NCBI GenBank assembly: GCA_900539255.1 | Contig: UQBJ01000012.1 | Location: 1-52,279, forward strand | Direction of reading: 5' to 3' | Source: an uncultured Campylobacter sp. | GTDB lineage: Bacteria; Campylobacterota; Campylobacteria; Campylobacterales; Campylobacteraceae | DNA length: 52,279 nucleotides | Shown here: positions 15,144 to 23,872 of the stretch, one piece after another | How positions within the stretch are numbered: the first letter of the stretch is position 1 | How the letters are laid out: each line of letters opens with the position of its first letter | Program-made: the position numbers and the translations under genes | The notes under the pieces: generated by a model | Told to the model about the DNA's origin: nothing | The model's input: the letters and a program-made list of their open reading frames with translations, nothing else | The model's database searches: none

Positions 15144-16058
15144 ATGCGTTTTGAAAAGATTTACATAGAATTAAGCGATATTTGCGGGCTTAACTGTGGC
15201 TTTTGTCCGAGCGTTAAGGGCGTGCGTGGGGCGATGAGCGTGGAGAAATTTGACATTATCGCAAAAAAAGTGGCTGGTGTGGGGCGAATTTACACCTTTC
15301 ATCTGCTGGGCGACCCGCTTGTGCTGCCGAATTTAAAGGATTTCATCAAGCTTGCAAATGCCCACAGAATGCCATTAGAGCTTACCACGAGCGGTTTTTA
15401 TATGAGTGAGAAAAACACGCAACTTTTGCTTGAAAGTGAAAATATCCGTCAAATCAACCTTTCTTTAATGGCTTTTTTGGCGCAAAAAAAGCTGAATTTA
15501 AACGAGTATTTTGCGCCGATTTTGCGTTTTTTACGCTTGCATTTGGCGCAAAATTCGCAAAGTTTTGTGAATTTAAGGCTGTGGAATTTAGGAGCAAATT
15601 TTACGCCACCATTTGAAAATAGCGCCATTTATAGCCTTTTAGAACGCGAATTTGACACAAAAATTCAAAAAAATGCGCCCAAAAACCGCCTTGAAAACCG
15701 TATCATTTTGCACCAAAGTGAGCTGTTTTGCTGGGCTGGGGCAAAGGCTGATGATTTGGGAGTGCAAAAAGAATTTGTGGATTTGCAAGACGAAAAAAAT
15801 GCGCCCAAAGTGCCGTGTATCAAAGGCTCGTGCCACGCACTCCGTAAGCAAATTGGCATTTTAAGCGATGGCACGGTTGTGCCTTGCTGTATGGACACAA
15901 GCGGCGTTATGGGGCTTGGCAACCTTTTTACACAAGAGTTAAGCGAAATTTTAGTAAGCAAGCGTGCAGTGGCGATGAAAAAGGGCTTTGAAAGGGGCGA
16001 ATTCACCGAAAAACTATGCCAGCAATGTGAATTTGGACGGCAAAAAACAAGGCTTTAA
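15144..16058 (+). CDS. Radical SAM protein with SPASM-like C-terminus
   Basis: This 304-residue protein has the [4Fe-4S]-SAM motif CGLNCGFC at about residues 14-21 and the usual 'HLLGDPLVLPNL' strand. The C-terminal cysteine set (CIKGSCHALRK, VPCCMDTSG, LCQQCEFG) could bind auxiliary clusters, as in SPASM/twitch enzymes. The substrate is unknown. The position next to kgtP and mutY matches my memory of C. jejuni, where the function is also unassigned. Confidence 0.8.
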   Translation: MRFEKIYIELSDICGLNCGFCPSVKGVRGAMSVEKFDIIAKKVAGVGRIYTFHLLGDPLVLPNLKDFIKLANAHRMPLELTTSGFYMSEKNTQLLLESENIRQINLSLMAFLAQKKLNLNEYFAPILRFLRLHLAQNSQSFVNLRLWNLGANFTPPFENSAIYSLLEREFDTKIQKNAPKNRLENRIILHQSELFCWAGAKADDLGVQKEFVDLQDEKNAPKVPCIKGSCHALRKQIGILSDGTVVPCCMDTSGVMGLGNLFTQELSEILVSKRAVAMKKGFERGEFTEKLCQQCEFGRQKTRL

Positions 16059-16225
16059 GCTAAACGCTTTTTGCATAAAAAAGTGCAGCTTGTCAAAGCT
16101 CGCAAAGACAAGTAAAAAAGCGTTTTTAGCGTTTTGCTTGTGATGATAAATTCACAAATTTAGCGAAAAATTTTATAATTTTTAGTTTTTTTGGTAAAGA
16201 TTTTTTTTAGTTTCCAACTCTCATC

Positions 16226-17284
16226 TCACGCTGAAATGTCTATTTGCACGCTATTTTTAGCACTTGCTGAAATTTCACTGATGAGTGAGTGCATATCGTT
16301 TGTGAAATTTGGGTTGTCAAGGTTTTTGATGACAAGCTCTTCGCTCACCTTAAAGGACACAGAAAGGCTTTTTGTAAGCTCTTTTAACTCGCTTTCAAGG
16401 GCGTTAAACAACGCCTCGCTTGTAGCGTAGTTTTCGGCGTTAAGTTGCTTTTCATTTTCTATGTCTAGGCGTTTTTTGATGAGTTCTTTGCTTTCTTGTG
16501 TCATTTTTTGCAAAAGCTCTTCCAAACTCACAAAAACGCGCGGTTCTTCTAATGGGTCTGTTTGTATGCTCTTTTTAGCGTATTTGATGATTTGCTCTTT
16601 GCTTTGAAGTTCGCCTAAATTCAAGTATCCGTCCATATTTGTGTCGGCTTTTAGAGTTTCGTTAAGTGCCTTTTCTATGGTGTTTGCTAGGGGTGCGTCA
16701 TAGTGTTTGGAGTAAGGCAAATAGGACGAAACGCCGTTAAAATCGACATCCGTTACATTTGCGCCCTCAACCTTTTTAGTGGTGTTTGTGGCGTATCCTG
16801 CCAGAGTTTCGCCCTTTTCGCTGTCGTTTAAAAAGCCGTTTTTATCGCTGTCTGCACCTGCGTAGTTGCGTTTATAAGCTATGTCGCCAAACCAGCCTGA
16901 GACAAAGTCTGCTGCCTCGCCTTTGAGTGTGATTTTCCCGCTTTTATCTTTGTCAAAATTTTGTGAGCCAAAATGCGTTTTAAGCCTTGATAAATTTTCA
17001 TCGCTAATTCTTAAATTTATGGTGTTTGTGCTTATTTTGTCGGTAAAAGAAATTTCATTGTTAAACTCATAATTTTTAGCTAAATTTGAGCTTGTTTTTA
17101 TATTGTTTGTGTCTAAATTTTTATTGATGATTTGAGCAAAATTTTGCAAATTATCTTGACTCATATTAGAAAGGCTAGAAAAAACGGCTCTGTTTTGCAC
17201 ACCATTAAGCCTAAACTGCGTGCCGTTAAAGGTAAGATTTCTTGGCGAATACCCAAAATCCGCATTTGCAAAAATTCTAGCCAT
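16226..17284 (-). CDS. EF-hand protein, paralogue A
   Basis: This 352-residue protein has no signal peptide. It has two canonical EF-hand loops (DSDKNGFLNDSE and DTNMDGYLNLGE) and a partial one (DKDKSGKITLKG), so it probably binds calcium. It is paralogous to 17370-18386: bases 16659-17197 look identical to 17761-18299 and both proteins end in SVQIDISA. The first 30 and last 130 residues diverge; here the tail is a charged coiled-coil-like region. There is no similarity to a named protein that I can state. The conserved ends without a Sec signal would suit export by another route or a cytoplasmic role. Confidence 0.7.
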   Translation of the reverse strand: MARIFANADFGYSPRNLTFNGTQFRLNGVQNRAVFSSLSNMSQDNLQNFAQIINKNLDTNNIKTSSNLAKNYEFNNEISFTDKISTNTINLRISDENLSRLKTHFGSQNFDKDKSGKITLKGEAADFVSGWFGDIAYKRNYAGADSDKNGFLNDSEKGETLAGYATNTTKKVEGANVTDVDFNGVSSYLPYSKHYDAPLANTIEKALNETLKADTNMDGYLNLGELQSKEQIIKYAKKSIQTDPLEEPRVFVSLEELLQKMTQESKELIKKRLDIENEKQLNAENYATSEALFNALESELKELTKSLSVSFKVSEELVIKNLDNPNFTNDMHSLISEISASAKNSVQIDISA

Positions 17285-17369
17285 TGTCCTGTCCTTGTTT
17301 TGTCAAGCTAAATTTCGGCGTAATTTTAACAAAATTTATAGTTAAATCAAACAAAATCACTCTTTCATC

Positions 17370-18386
17370 TCACGCTGAAATGTCTATTTGCACGCTCTTT
17401 TTTGCATTTTGTTTAATCTCATCAATGAGTGAGCGCAAATTGCTAGCAAAATCAGCGTTGTCAAGGTTTTCAACAAGCGTTTCTTTACTCACTTTTAAAG
17501 ACACGGCAAGGCTTTGCAAGTCTTTATCAAGGCTTTTGGCAAGCTCGTCAATATCGCCTAAATTTAAGCGTTTTGAAAGCTCTTCGAGCCTTTTTTTCAG
17601 CTTTTTCATCAACTCTTCAAGCAAATCTACCCCACCCTCGCCCGTTTGAGTGGGCGTTTCGCCCTCGATAGTCTTTTTAGCACTTTTTATGATTTGCTCT
17701 TTGCTTTGAAGTTCAATCAAATTTAAGTATCCATCCATATTTATGTCGGCTTTTAAGCTTTCGTTAAGTGCCTTTTCTATGGTGTTTGCTAGGGGTGCGT
17801 CATAGTGTTTGGAGTAAGGCAAATAGGACGAAACGCCGTTAAAATCGACATCCGTTACATTTGCGCCCTCAACCTTTTTAGTGGTGTTTGTGGCGTATCC
17901 TGCCAGAGTTTCGCCCTTTTCGCTGTCGTTTAAAAAGCCGTTTTTATCGCTGTCTGCACCTGCGTAGTTGCGTTTATAAGCTATGTCGCCAAACCAGCCT
18001 GAGACAAAGTCTGCTGCCTCGCCTTTGAGTGTGATTTTCCCGCTTTTATCTTTGTCAAAATTTTGTGAGCCAAAATGCGTTTTAAGCCTTGATAAATTTT
18101 CATCGCTAATTCTTAAATTTATGGTGTTTGTGCTTATTTTGTCGGTAAAAGAAATTTCATTGTTAAACTCATAATTTTTAGCTAAATTTGAGCTTGTTTT
18201 TATATTGTTTGTGTCTAAATTTTTATTGATGATTTGAGCAAAATTTTGCAAATTATCTTGACTCATATTAGAAAGGCTAGAAAAAACGGCTCTGTTTTGA
18301 ATGCCGTTAAGCTCAAATTTGGTGTTGTGAAAACTCATCAAAGCGCGAGCCAAACCAAAATCCGCATTTGAAAAAATTCTAGCCAT
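17370..18386 (-). CDS. EF-hand protein, paralogue B
   Basis: This 338-residue paralogue of the preceding gene carries the same EF-hand loops (second full loop DINMDGYLNLIE). Its N-terminus is similar in pattern but diverged (MARIFSNADFGLARALM), and the C-terminal helical region differs, ending QKNAKKSVQIDISA-like. It starts 10 bases after the stop of the double-glycine-leader gene at 18397-18720, so those two form a transcription unit. The identical central block next to divergent ends indicates recent gene conversion or duplication. Confidence 0.7.
   Translation of the reverse strand: MARIFSNADFGLARALMSFHNTKFELNGIQNRAVFSSLSNMSQDNLQNFAQIINKNLDTNNIKTSSNLAKNYEFNNEISFTDKISTNTINLRISDENLSRLKTHFGSQNFDKDKSGKITLKGEAADFVSGWFGDIAYKRNYAGADSDKNGFLNDSEKGETLAGYATNTTKKVEGANVTDVDFNGVSSYLPYSKHYDAPLANTIEKALNESLKADINMDGYLNLIELQSKEQIIKSAKKTIEGETPTQTGEGGVDLLEELMKKLKKRLEELSKRLNLGDIDELAKSLDKDLQSLAVSLKVSKETLVENLDNADFASNLRSLIDEIKQNAKKSVQIDISA
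17761..18299. repeat. About 539-bp direct repeat shared by the two EF-hand genes
   Basis: The partner copy is 16659-17197, at a constant offset of 1102 bases. I compared several lines by eye and saw no difference; both copies give the same 63-residue shadow frame on the plus strand. Identity stops sharply at both ends. Confidence 0.85.
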
Positions 18387-18396
18387 TGTAATGTTT

Positions 18397-18720
18397 TTAG
18401 TATCTATAACGATAATACTTCATAAAGCCGTTTGAATAAATAGCTTGTTTTGAAGTAGGGTTTTTGTTGGCGTTATAATTATTTTTGTAAGGCTTACTCA
18501 AATAATTATAAGTATGACTATATGCCGAGCCACTTCCGTATTTTGGGCTTTGCCATAGATAATAGCCACCCTTAACCTCAGCCATTTCAGCTTGACTTAA
18601 CTTTTTAACTCCAAGCGAATTTTCGCTCAAAGCACCACCACTTGCCCTAGCAAGTAAATCATCAGCCAAAGCTGAACCTAAAAGTCCGCTCAAAAGAGCT
18701 ACAAGAACGACTTTTCTCAT
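18397..18720 (-). CDS. Small secreted Tyr-rich protein with bacteriocin-type double-glycine leader
   Basis: The ATG at 18720 has AAGGAAA before it and is preferred to the ATG at 18753. The 107-residue product begins with a Sec signal peptide (MRKVVLVALLSGLLGSALA). At residues 41-52 it has LSQAEMAEVKGG, matching the LSxxEMxxVxGG leader of class II bacteriocins and related peptides cleaved by C39 peptidases. The 55 residues after GG are rich in Tyr, Asn, Lys and Ser, with 13 Tyr, and end YYRYRY. No immunity gene, C39 peptidase or ABC exporter is nearby. It is cotranscribed with EF-hand paralogue B. Confidence 0.65.
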   Translation of the reverse strand: MRKVVLVALLSGLLGSALADDLLARASGGALSENSLGVKKLSQAEMAEVKGGYYLWQSPKYGSGSAYSHTYNYLSKPYKNNYNANKNPTSKQAIYSNGFMKYYRYRY

Positions 18721-18742
18721 CGCATTTTCCTTTCTAAGATTG

Positions 18743-18800
18743 AATTTCGGCAAAATTCTAACAAAAATTTATAGTTAAATCAAGCAAAATTACTCTTTTT
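18743..18800 (-). promoter_or_regulatory. Upstream region shared by the double-glycine gene and EF-hand paralogue A
   Basis: About 55 bases here resemble 17311-17366, upstream of the gene starting at 17284. Both contain TATAAAT on the minus strand (18767-18773 and 17334-17340) within TGATTTAACTATAAATTTT, a plausible -10 region. The duplication therefore included the promoter, and paralogue A appears to have the same promoter without the small gene. Confidence 0.5.
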
Positions 18801-18900
18801 TAAATTTTTGCTGTTTTTAGGAATTTTAAAGCCTTTTAAAACTTGAAATTTTTACAAATCAGTGCTTTTAAAAAGCCTTAAAATTCAAGTTTGTAGCCAG

Positions 18901-19839
18901 CTATCTCAAAACCTTGCTGATACGCACGGCGTCATTAAGCCCCACGATGATGCTTGCGCCGTTTTTCGTGGCTATGTCGCCCGCTACAAAAATGCCCGCT
19001 ACATTGCTTTGCTTGTTTTCATCAAAGACGGGAATGCCCTGCTCATCGACATTTATGCCGCATTTTTGCAAAAAATCCACAGGCGTAGAACCGCCGATGG
19101 CATAAATAGCCCTGTCGTAAATTTCGCTCGTGCCGTCAGTAAATTTCACACCTACCTTGCCGTTTTCATCGCTGATTTCTTCGATATCTATGCCAAGTTT
19201 GAGCGCGACTTTGCCCGCTTTGCTTGCCTTTTCTATGTCGCTTAAATTCGTGTCATTTAGGCGCGTAAAGGCTTTTTGTCTGTAACAAAGTGTTGTGTCG
19301 CAGGTGTTTGACAAATCCACAGCGTATTCAGCGGCTGAATTTCCGCCGCCTACGATGATGATTTTTTCGTTTGCCTGCACGCTGTTGGCGTTGAAATTGA
19401 CGACTTTGTTTAAAGAGCTTGGTATCTTGTAGCTTGGCTTGTTTGGCTTGCCCATTCTACCGATAGCTACGATGATATTTTTGCACTCAAAGCCGCCTTT
19501 TGCGCTGCTGATGATGAATTTGTCGTTTTCTTTTTTGACGCTTTCGACTTCACAGCTAAGCTCGGGTGTGATTTTATGCTCATCAAGCGCAGCTTGCAGG
19601 GTTTGCAAGGTGCTTTCTTTCGTGCCGTCTTCAAAGGCTATATGCCCTAAATTCTCACTCTCGTGTCCCTTGTAAGCCTTATCTACCCTTTTGCCGTCCT
19701 TGTAAAACACACGCAAAGTTTGGCAAATCTCAGCTCCCTTTTCGAGCAAAGCCACTTCCTTGCCCGCTAGCACGGCTTCCACAGCCGCACCTATGCCCGC
19801 AGGTCCCGCACCTACCACGACTACATCAACTTTTTTCAT
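18901..19839 (-). CDS. FAD/NAD(P)-dependent thioredoxin reductase-like oxidoreductase
   Basis: This 312-residue two-domain flavoprotein has an FAD-binding GAGPAGIGAA near residues 11-20 and an NAD(P)-binding GGGNSAAEYA near 164-173. The second FAD motif, IFVAGDIATKNGASI, lies near the end. The CxxC redox pair of thioredoxin reductase is absent, so it belongs with YpdA-like or ferredoxin-NADP reductase-like relatives. The substrate is unknown. It is divergent from proA, with 65 bases between starts. Confidence 0.8.
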   Translation of the reverse strand: MKKVDVVVVGAGPAGIGAAVEAVLAGKEVALLEKGAEICQTLRVFYKDGKRVDKAYKGHESENLGHIAFEDGTKESTLQTLQAALDEHKITPELSCEVESVKKENDKFIISSAKGGFECKNIIVAIGRMGKPNKPSYKIPSSLNKVVNFNANSVQANEKIIIVGGGNSAAEYAVDLSNTCDTTLCYRQKAFTRLNDTNLSDIEKASKAGKVALKLGIDIEEISDENGKVGVKFTDGTSEIYDRAIYAIGGSTPVDFLQKCGINVDEQGIPVFDENKQSNVAGIFVAGDIATKNGASIIVGLNDAVRISKVLR

Positions 19840-19864
19840 ATTTAGCCTTTTTTTGAAATAATTT

Positions 19865-19872
19865 TGTATAAT
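19865..19872 (+). promoter_or_regulatory. Extended -10 promoter of proA
   Basis: TGTATAAT lies 33 bases before the proA ATG, preceded by T-rich DNA and followed by AAAGGA as ribosome site. This is the usual Campylobacter housekeeping form without a clear -35. Confidence 0.55.
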
Positions 19873-19904
19873 TTAACAAAGAATTCATAAACAAAGGATA
19901 AAAA

Positions 19905-21137
19905 ATGCGCCAAAGTTTAGAAAAACTTAAAAAAAATACACAAAAATTACTCATTTTAAGCCCAAAGGACAAGAAATTCATCATTTTGCGTATAGCTGAG
20001 ACTTTGCGCGGGCGTAAGGGCGAGATTTTAAGCGCAAATGAAAAGGATTTAGTAGCATTTAGCAAGGGCGAGGCTTTGCGCGACAGACTTTTGCTAGGTA
20101 ACAAACGCTTTGACGCCCTTTGTGCGAGCTTGGAGCAAATCGCGCTTTTAGAAGACCCTGTGGGCAAGGTGCTTGCGGGCTGGGTAAATGAAGCGGGACT
20201 TAAAATCGAAAAGGTAAGCGTGCCTTTGGGCGTGGTGTGCGTGATTTACGAGGCGCGCCCTGCTATCAGTGCTGAGCTTGTGGCGTTGCTTTTAAAAAGC
20301 TCAAATGGCGGGGTTTTAAAGGGTGGCAGCGAGGCTAAAAATACAAATTTAGCGATATTTAAATGCGTGCAAGATACCTTGAAAGGCTATGGTTTGGAGC
20401 ATTGCTTTTTAATGCTAAATGACAGAGCCGCGCTTAATGAGCTTTTGCAAATGGGCGAATTCATCGACCTTGTCGTTCCGCGCGGCAGTTCGGCGATGAT
20501 AAATGAGATAGCCAGCAAGAGTAAAATTCCGCTGATTAAGCACGACAAGGGTTTGTGCCATACCTTTGTCGATGAAAGTGCGGATTTAAAGGACGCCGTG
20601 TCTATCATCATCAACGCAAAGTGCCAACGCCCAAGTGCTTGCAACGCATTAGAGAGTTTGCTCGTCCATAAAAACATAGCCAAAGAGCTTTTTGCCCTGC
20701 TCGCGCCTGAATTTACCAAAAACGGCGTGAAAATTTACGCCGATGAGCCAAGTTTAGCTTTGCTTAAAGGCGAAAAGCTCCAAATGCAAGCCGCTAGCGA
20801 GCAGGATTATCTCACGGAGTGGCTTGATTTAGCACTTTGCGTAAAAATAGTCAAGGATACTTGCCAAGCCATAGAGCATATCAACGCTTATGGCTCAGCG
20901 CACTCTGATGCCATACTTTCAAACAACGCCGAAAATATCGCCTTATTTCAAAGGCAGGTGAATTCAGCCTGCGTTTATGTCAATGCTTCGACTCGTTTTA
21001 GCGATGGGGGCGAGTTTGGCTTTGGGGCGGAGGTGGGCATAAGCACGAGCAAACTCCACGCACGCGGTCCTATGGGCGTAAATGAGCTTTGCACTTACAA
21101 GTATCTTGTCAGCGGAGCAGGACAGGTTCGCTCATAG
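19905..21137 (+). CDS. proA: Glutamate-5-semialdehyde dehydrogenase
   Basis: This 410-residue enzyme of proline synthesis reduces glutamyl-5-phosphate to the semialdehyde. Conserved parts seen are GVVCVIYEARP, the nucleotide-site GGSEAKNTN, LVVPRGSS, the catalytic Cys region NAKCQRPSACNALE and RFSDGGEFGFGAEVGIST. The length is normal. No proB is in the window. Its last 29 bases overlap the convergent dnaQ end. Confidence 0.95.
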   Translation: MRQSLEKLKKNTQKLLILSPKDKKFIILRIAETLRGRKGEILSANEKDLVAFSKGEALRDRLLLGNKRFDALCASLEQIALLEDPVGKVLAGWVNEAGLKIEKVSVPLGVVCVIYEARPAISAELVALLLKSSNGGVLKGGSEAKNTNLAIFKCVQDTLKGYGLEHCFLMLNDRAALNELLQMGEFIDLVVPRGSSAMINEIASKSKIPLIKHDKGLCHTFVDESADLKDAVSIIINAKCQRPSACNALESLLVHKNIAKELFALLAPEFTKNGVKIYADEPSLALLKGEKLQMQAASEQDYLTEWLDLALCVKIVKDTCQAIEHINAYGSAHSDAILSNNAENIALFQRQVNSACVYVNASTRFSDGGEFGFGAEVGISTSKLHARGPMGVNELCTYKYLVSGAGQVRS

Positions 21138-21897
21138 CCTTGCGTTCTTTGAGCGTGCTTTTGCTGAAATTCAGCAAATCCTGCGTGCTTTTTATGTAAA
21201 AGGGTAGCTTTGAAATGCAGTGTTGTAAGATATTTGCGGCGGATAAAGCATCGGCTAATGCCCTGTGGTGCGGAGTTTGTATATCTAAAAGCTCTTTGAG
21301 TGCGGCGAGTGAGTATTTGGGGCTTGCGATAAGGCGGCGAGAGAGATTTATAGTGCATAAGCGTTGATTTAAAAGCACACCAAAGCCGCATTTATCAAGC
21401 GAAGCGGAGATGAAACCATAGTCAAAGCCCACATTGTGCGCCACGAAAATGCTGTCTCCCAAAAAAAGCCTAAATTCGTTCAGCACGGCGGGCAAGTGCG
21501 GGGCGTTTGCGAGCATTTTGCTTGTGATACCCGTAAGCTCGCTGATATTTTCAGGCACTTCACTTGCTCGCACAAGGCTTTCAAAACGGGCGATTTCCTT
21601 GCCATTTTGCACCTTAACCGCGCCGATTTCGATGATTTGCCCGCTTTTAACGCTACCCGTGCTTTCTATATCGACAACGCAAAAGATTTCGTCTTTGATT
21701 TTAGTGCTTTTGCTTTTGAGCGAAATTTCATTTTTTGCATTTAAATTCACGCCAAGCCCCAAGAGCTTGACATTGTCCAAGTCAAAATCCACGAATTCAA
21801 GCTCATCAATTGCGCTAAATTCACGCTCAAACCACGCGTATGGCTTGCTTTGCTTTGCAAGCTCGTTGATGAACGCATCGATTTGCTGCTGACTCAA
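21109..21897 (-). CDS. dnaQ: DNA polymerase III epsilon subunit (3'-5' exonuclease)
   Basis: This 262-residue DEDDh exonuclease has Exo I VDIESTG at about residues 74-80, Exo II HNVGFDYGF near 154-162 and Exo III HHRALADALSA near 211-221. An N-terminal extension of about 65 residues precedes the domain. It overlaps the rpe gene by 4 bases, so rpe-dnaQ are translationally coupled in that order. Confidence 0.9.
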   Translation of the reverse strand: MSQQQIDAFINELAKQSKPYAWFEREFSAIDELEFVDFDLDNVKLLGLGVNLNAKNEISLKSKSTKIKDEIFCVVDIESTGSVKSGQIIEIGAVKVQNGKEIARFESLVRASEVPENISELTGITSKMLANAPHLPAVLNEFRLFLGDSIFVAHNVGFDYGFISASLDKCGFGVLLNQRLCTINLSRRLIASPKYSLAALKELLDIQTPHHRALADALSAANILQHCISKLPFYIKSTQDLLNFSKSTLKERKAMSEPVLLR

Positions 21898-22541
21898 AAC
21901 TCACACTTTAACGATGAAATAGCGGCTTTGTAGTCTTTTGAACCAAAGATATAGCTTCCAGCCACGAGTATATCAGCACCAGCTTGCTCCAAATCGCTAG
22001 CATTTAAGCCATTGACACCGCCATCAACTTCTATAAACACCTTCGCGCCCTTTTTGTTGATAAGCTCGCGCAGTTCTTTCACCTTGTCGATGACAAGGGG
22101 CAGGAATTTTTGCCCGCCAAAGCCCGGATTTACGCTCATCAAAAGCACCAAATCCACAAATTCAAGCAAATGCACTAAATTTGCCACGCTTGTGTGCGGA
22201 TTTAGCACTATCCCAGCGCCAACGCCATTTTGTCGCAAATGCTCGCAAAGCCTTACAGGGTGGGCTTCATTTTCTATGTGAAAGCTGATGAATTTAGGCT
22301 TTAAGGGCAAAAAATACTCTACAAATTTAGCTGAGTTTTGCACCATCAAATGCACATCTAGCGGCACTTTGCTGACACTTTGCAAATCCTTTATCACGCA
22401 GGGTCCAAAGGTGAGATTTGGCACAAAATGCCCATCCATCACATCAATGTGGAGCAAATCCGCCCCAGCCTTGCTTACAGCTTTAACCTCATCGGCTAAA
22501 TGCAAGAAATTCGCGGACAATAAGCTCGGTGCGACATACAT
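21894..22541 (-). CDS. rpe: Ribulose-phosphate 3-epimerase
   Basis: This 215-residue TIM barrel interconverts ribulose-5-phosphate and xylulose-5-phosphate. Signature parts seen are PSLLSANF, LHIDVMDGHFVPNLTFGP, LDVHLMV, MSVNPGFGGQKF, VDGGVN and LVAGSYIFG. The length is typical. It is the first gene of an rpe-dnaQ pair; an AAAGGA ribosome site precedes its ATG. Confidence 0.95.
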   Translation of the reverse strand: MYVAPSLLSANFLHLADEVKAVSKAGADLLHIDVMDGHFVPNLTFGPCVIKDLQSVSKVPLDVHLMVQNSAKFVEYFLPLKPKFISFHIENEAHPVRLCEHLRQNGVGAGIVLNPHTSVANLVHLLEFVDLVLLMSVNPGFGGQKFLPLVIDKVKELRELINKKGAKVFIEVDGGVNGLNASDLEQAGADILVAGSYIFGSKDYKAAISSLKCEF

Positions 22542-22958
22542 TTTTTATCCTTTTTATAGCAGCTTGCTTTGCGCCTGCCACGCATTTATCGCAAGTGAGC
22601 TTTTGCGTGGAGATTTTTTGGCGCATAAATCCTTGAAATTTTATCTTTATTTTGTAAATAAGACTTCAAACGCCTTTAAAGCTAAATTTCACCCTTAAAT
22701 TCGCGTAAAATTTAGCTTTTTTAAGCGGTGCTGCTTAAATTTGCGCAAATTGAGCTTTATTTTAGGCAAATTGTGGCGCAAATTTAAATTTTAAGCAAGG
22801 TGCGTTTTTGTCAAAGGTGCAAATTTGCAAAATACGCCACTTGATAAAACACACGCCTTGATAAAATGCGCAAATTTAGCAAAACGCACGCTCACAAACC
22901 CGCTTTTAGCAAGGTGCATATCAACAAAAGCGCACCAAGCAAATGTGCCGTTAAAAAT
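22542..22958. other. Gene-free region upstream of rpe
   Basis: AT-rich DNA with repeated GCGCAAATTT/AAATTTAGC words. The plus-strand frames beginning at 22825 and 22866 run antisense into the next gene and have no family signal. No gene or clear terminator was identified. Confidence 0.5.
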
Positions 22959-23456
22959 TTATCGCAACAACTCTTTGAAATCCTTAAAGCCCTCATTTGT
23001 CGGCATACTTGCCACAAAATCCTGACTGATAGCGCCGTCCAGCTCGTCAAAAAGCGCGCTGATTTGCTCTCTTTTGTCCGTGATATAAGCCAAAACGCCA
23101 TCAAATCCCGCATTTTCGAGCATTGCAAAAGGCTCTTGTATCTCAAAGCTAAATTCCTGCGAGCCTATGCGCGTGCTAAAATGCGTCCCAAACAGCCCAG
23201 CCCCCATAAACAAGGCATTTTCGATGATGGCGGCATTTTGCGAGTCAAAACTCGCCGCTTGTTCTGGGCTTAAAGTGGCGTTGCAACGCTCTTTGAGATT
23301 GTTTTCAAGCTTTTTTAGCGACATATCAAGCACCTGCAAAGCCCCGATAAAGTCGTTTGCATCGCTGATTTGCGCGCAAAGCTGCTTGGTAGCAAACTCG
23401 CCCACGCCTTCAAAGTTGCCCAAATGCTTTTGTAGGATTTGAAGTTCCTTACTCAT
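22959..23456 (-). CDS. Conserved-looking hypothetical protein, unrecognised
   Basis: AAAGGAG lies just before the ATG at 23456, so the upstream start at 23528 is unlikely. The 165-residue product is acidic and soluble with no signal or membrane segment. Residues 1-70 look helical (LQILQKHLGNFEGVGEF...). The middle has a Gly-rich turn (ENALFMGAGLFGTHF) followed by strands (FSFEIQEPF) and a C-terminal helical part. It stands alone between rpe and a glycosyltransferase. I do not recognise the family. Confidence 0.65.
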   Translation of the reverse strand: MSKELQILQKHLGNFEGVGEFATKQLCAQISDANDFIGALQVLDMSLKKLENNLKERCNATLSPEQAASFDSQNAAIIENALFMGAGLFGTHFSTRIGSQEFSFEIQEPFAMLENAGFDGVLAYITDKREQISALFDELDGAISQDFVASMPTNEGFKDFKELLR

Positions 23457-23660
23457 CTTTTCTCCTTTATGCTTTTCATTAGGCAAAGCAAAAGCCGTTC
23501 CATTTGGCTTAAAATTCAGCCTTATCAAGCAAAATTTGCGGATAAAATTTGAGCTTAGGATAAAAAGTCTAAATTTAAGCTCAATTTTAGCTCACAAAGA
23601 AGCTAAATTTGCAAGCGAAATTTTGAGAAGATGATTTAATTTTTTGCAAAATGATATAAA

Positions 23661-23846
23661 TTATGTTTCGTCCTTTTGCAACTCATAAAGCTTTGCATAG
23701 CGGTAAAATGCGCCCTCAGCATTAAGCAATGCCACGATAAAGCCCTTGTAGCCATACAAAAAGCCCTTTCGCAAAAAATAATCCCTAAAAAAAGTAAGAT
23801 GAAAGCACAAAATCAATGTTTTTTTTAAAACTAAATTTAAATACAC
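23661..23846 (-). pseudogene. C-terminal remnant of a WaaE-like glycosyltransferase
   Basis: The 61-residue frame contains DYFLRKGFLYGYKGFIVALLN followed by AKLYELQK. This matches the end of the first domain of the neighbouring glycosyltransferase (FFKKGFLYGYKGFMIS, then AKLYELK). No catalytic region is present. It is a leftover of a second, related gene, lying directly downstream of the intact one. Confidence 0.65.
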
Positions 23847-23872
23847 GAAAAATTCAGCAAAATTTTATGTCA

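Noticed and set aside
16881..17072. 63-codon plus-strand frame, identical to one at 17983-18174
   Set aside because: Antisense shadow within the duplicated EF-hand core; the identity follows from the DNA repeat.
18397..18720. Complete bacteriocin locus
   Set aside because: Only a leader-bearing precursor-like gene is present; no immunity, C39 peptidase or exporter genes lie nearby.
22825..23273. Plus-strand frames between rpe and the next gene
   Set aside because: Mostly antisense to the 165-residue gene, with biased composition and no ribosome site.
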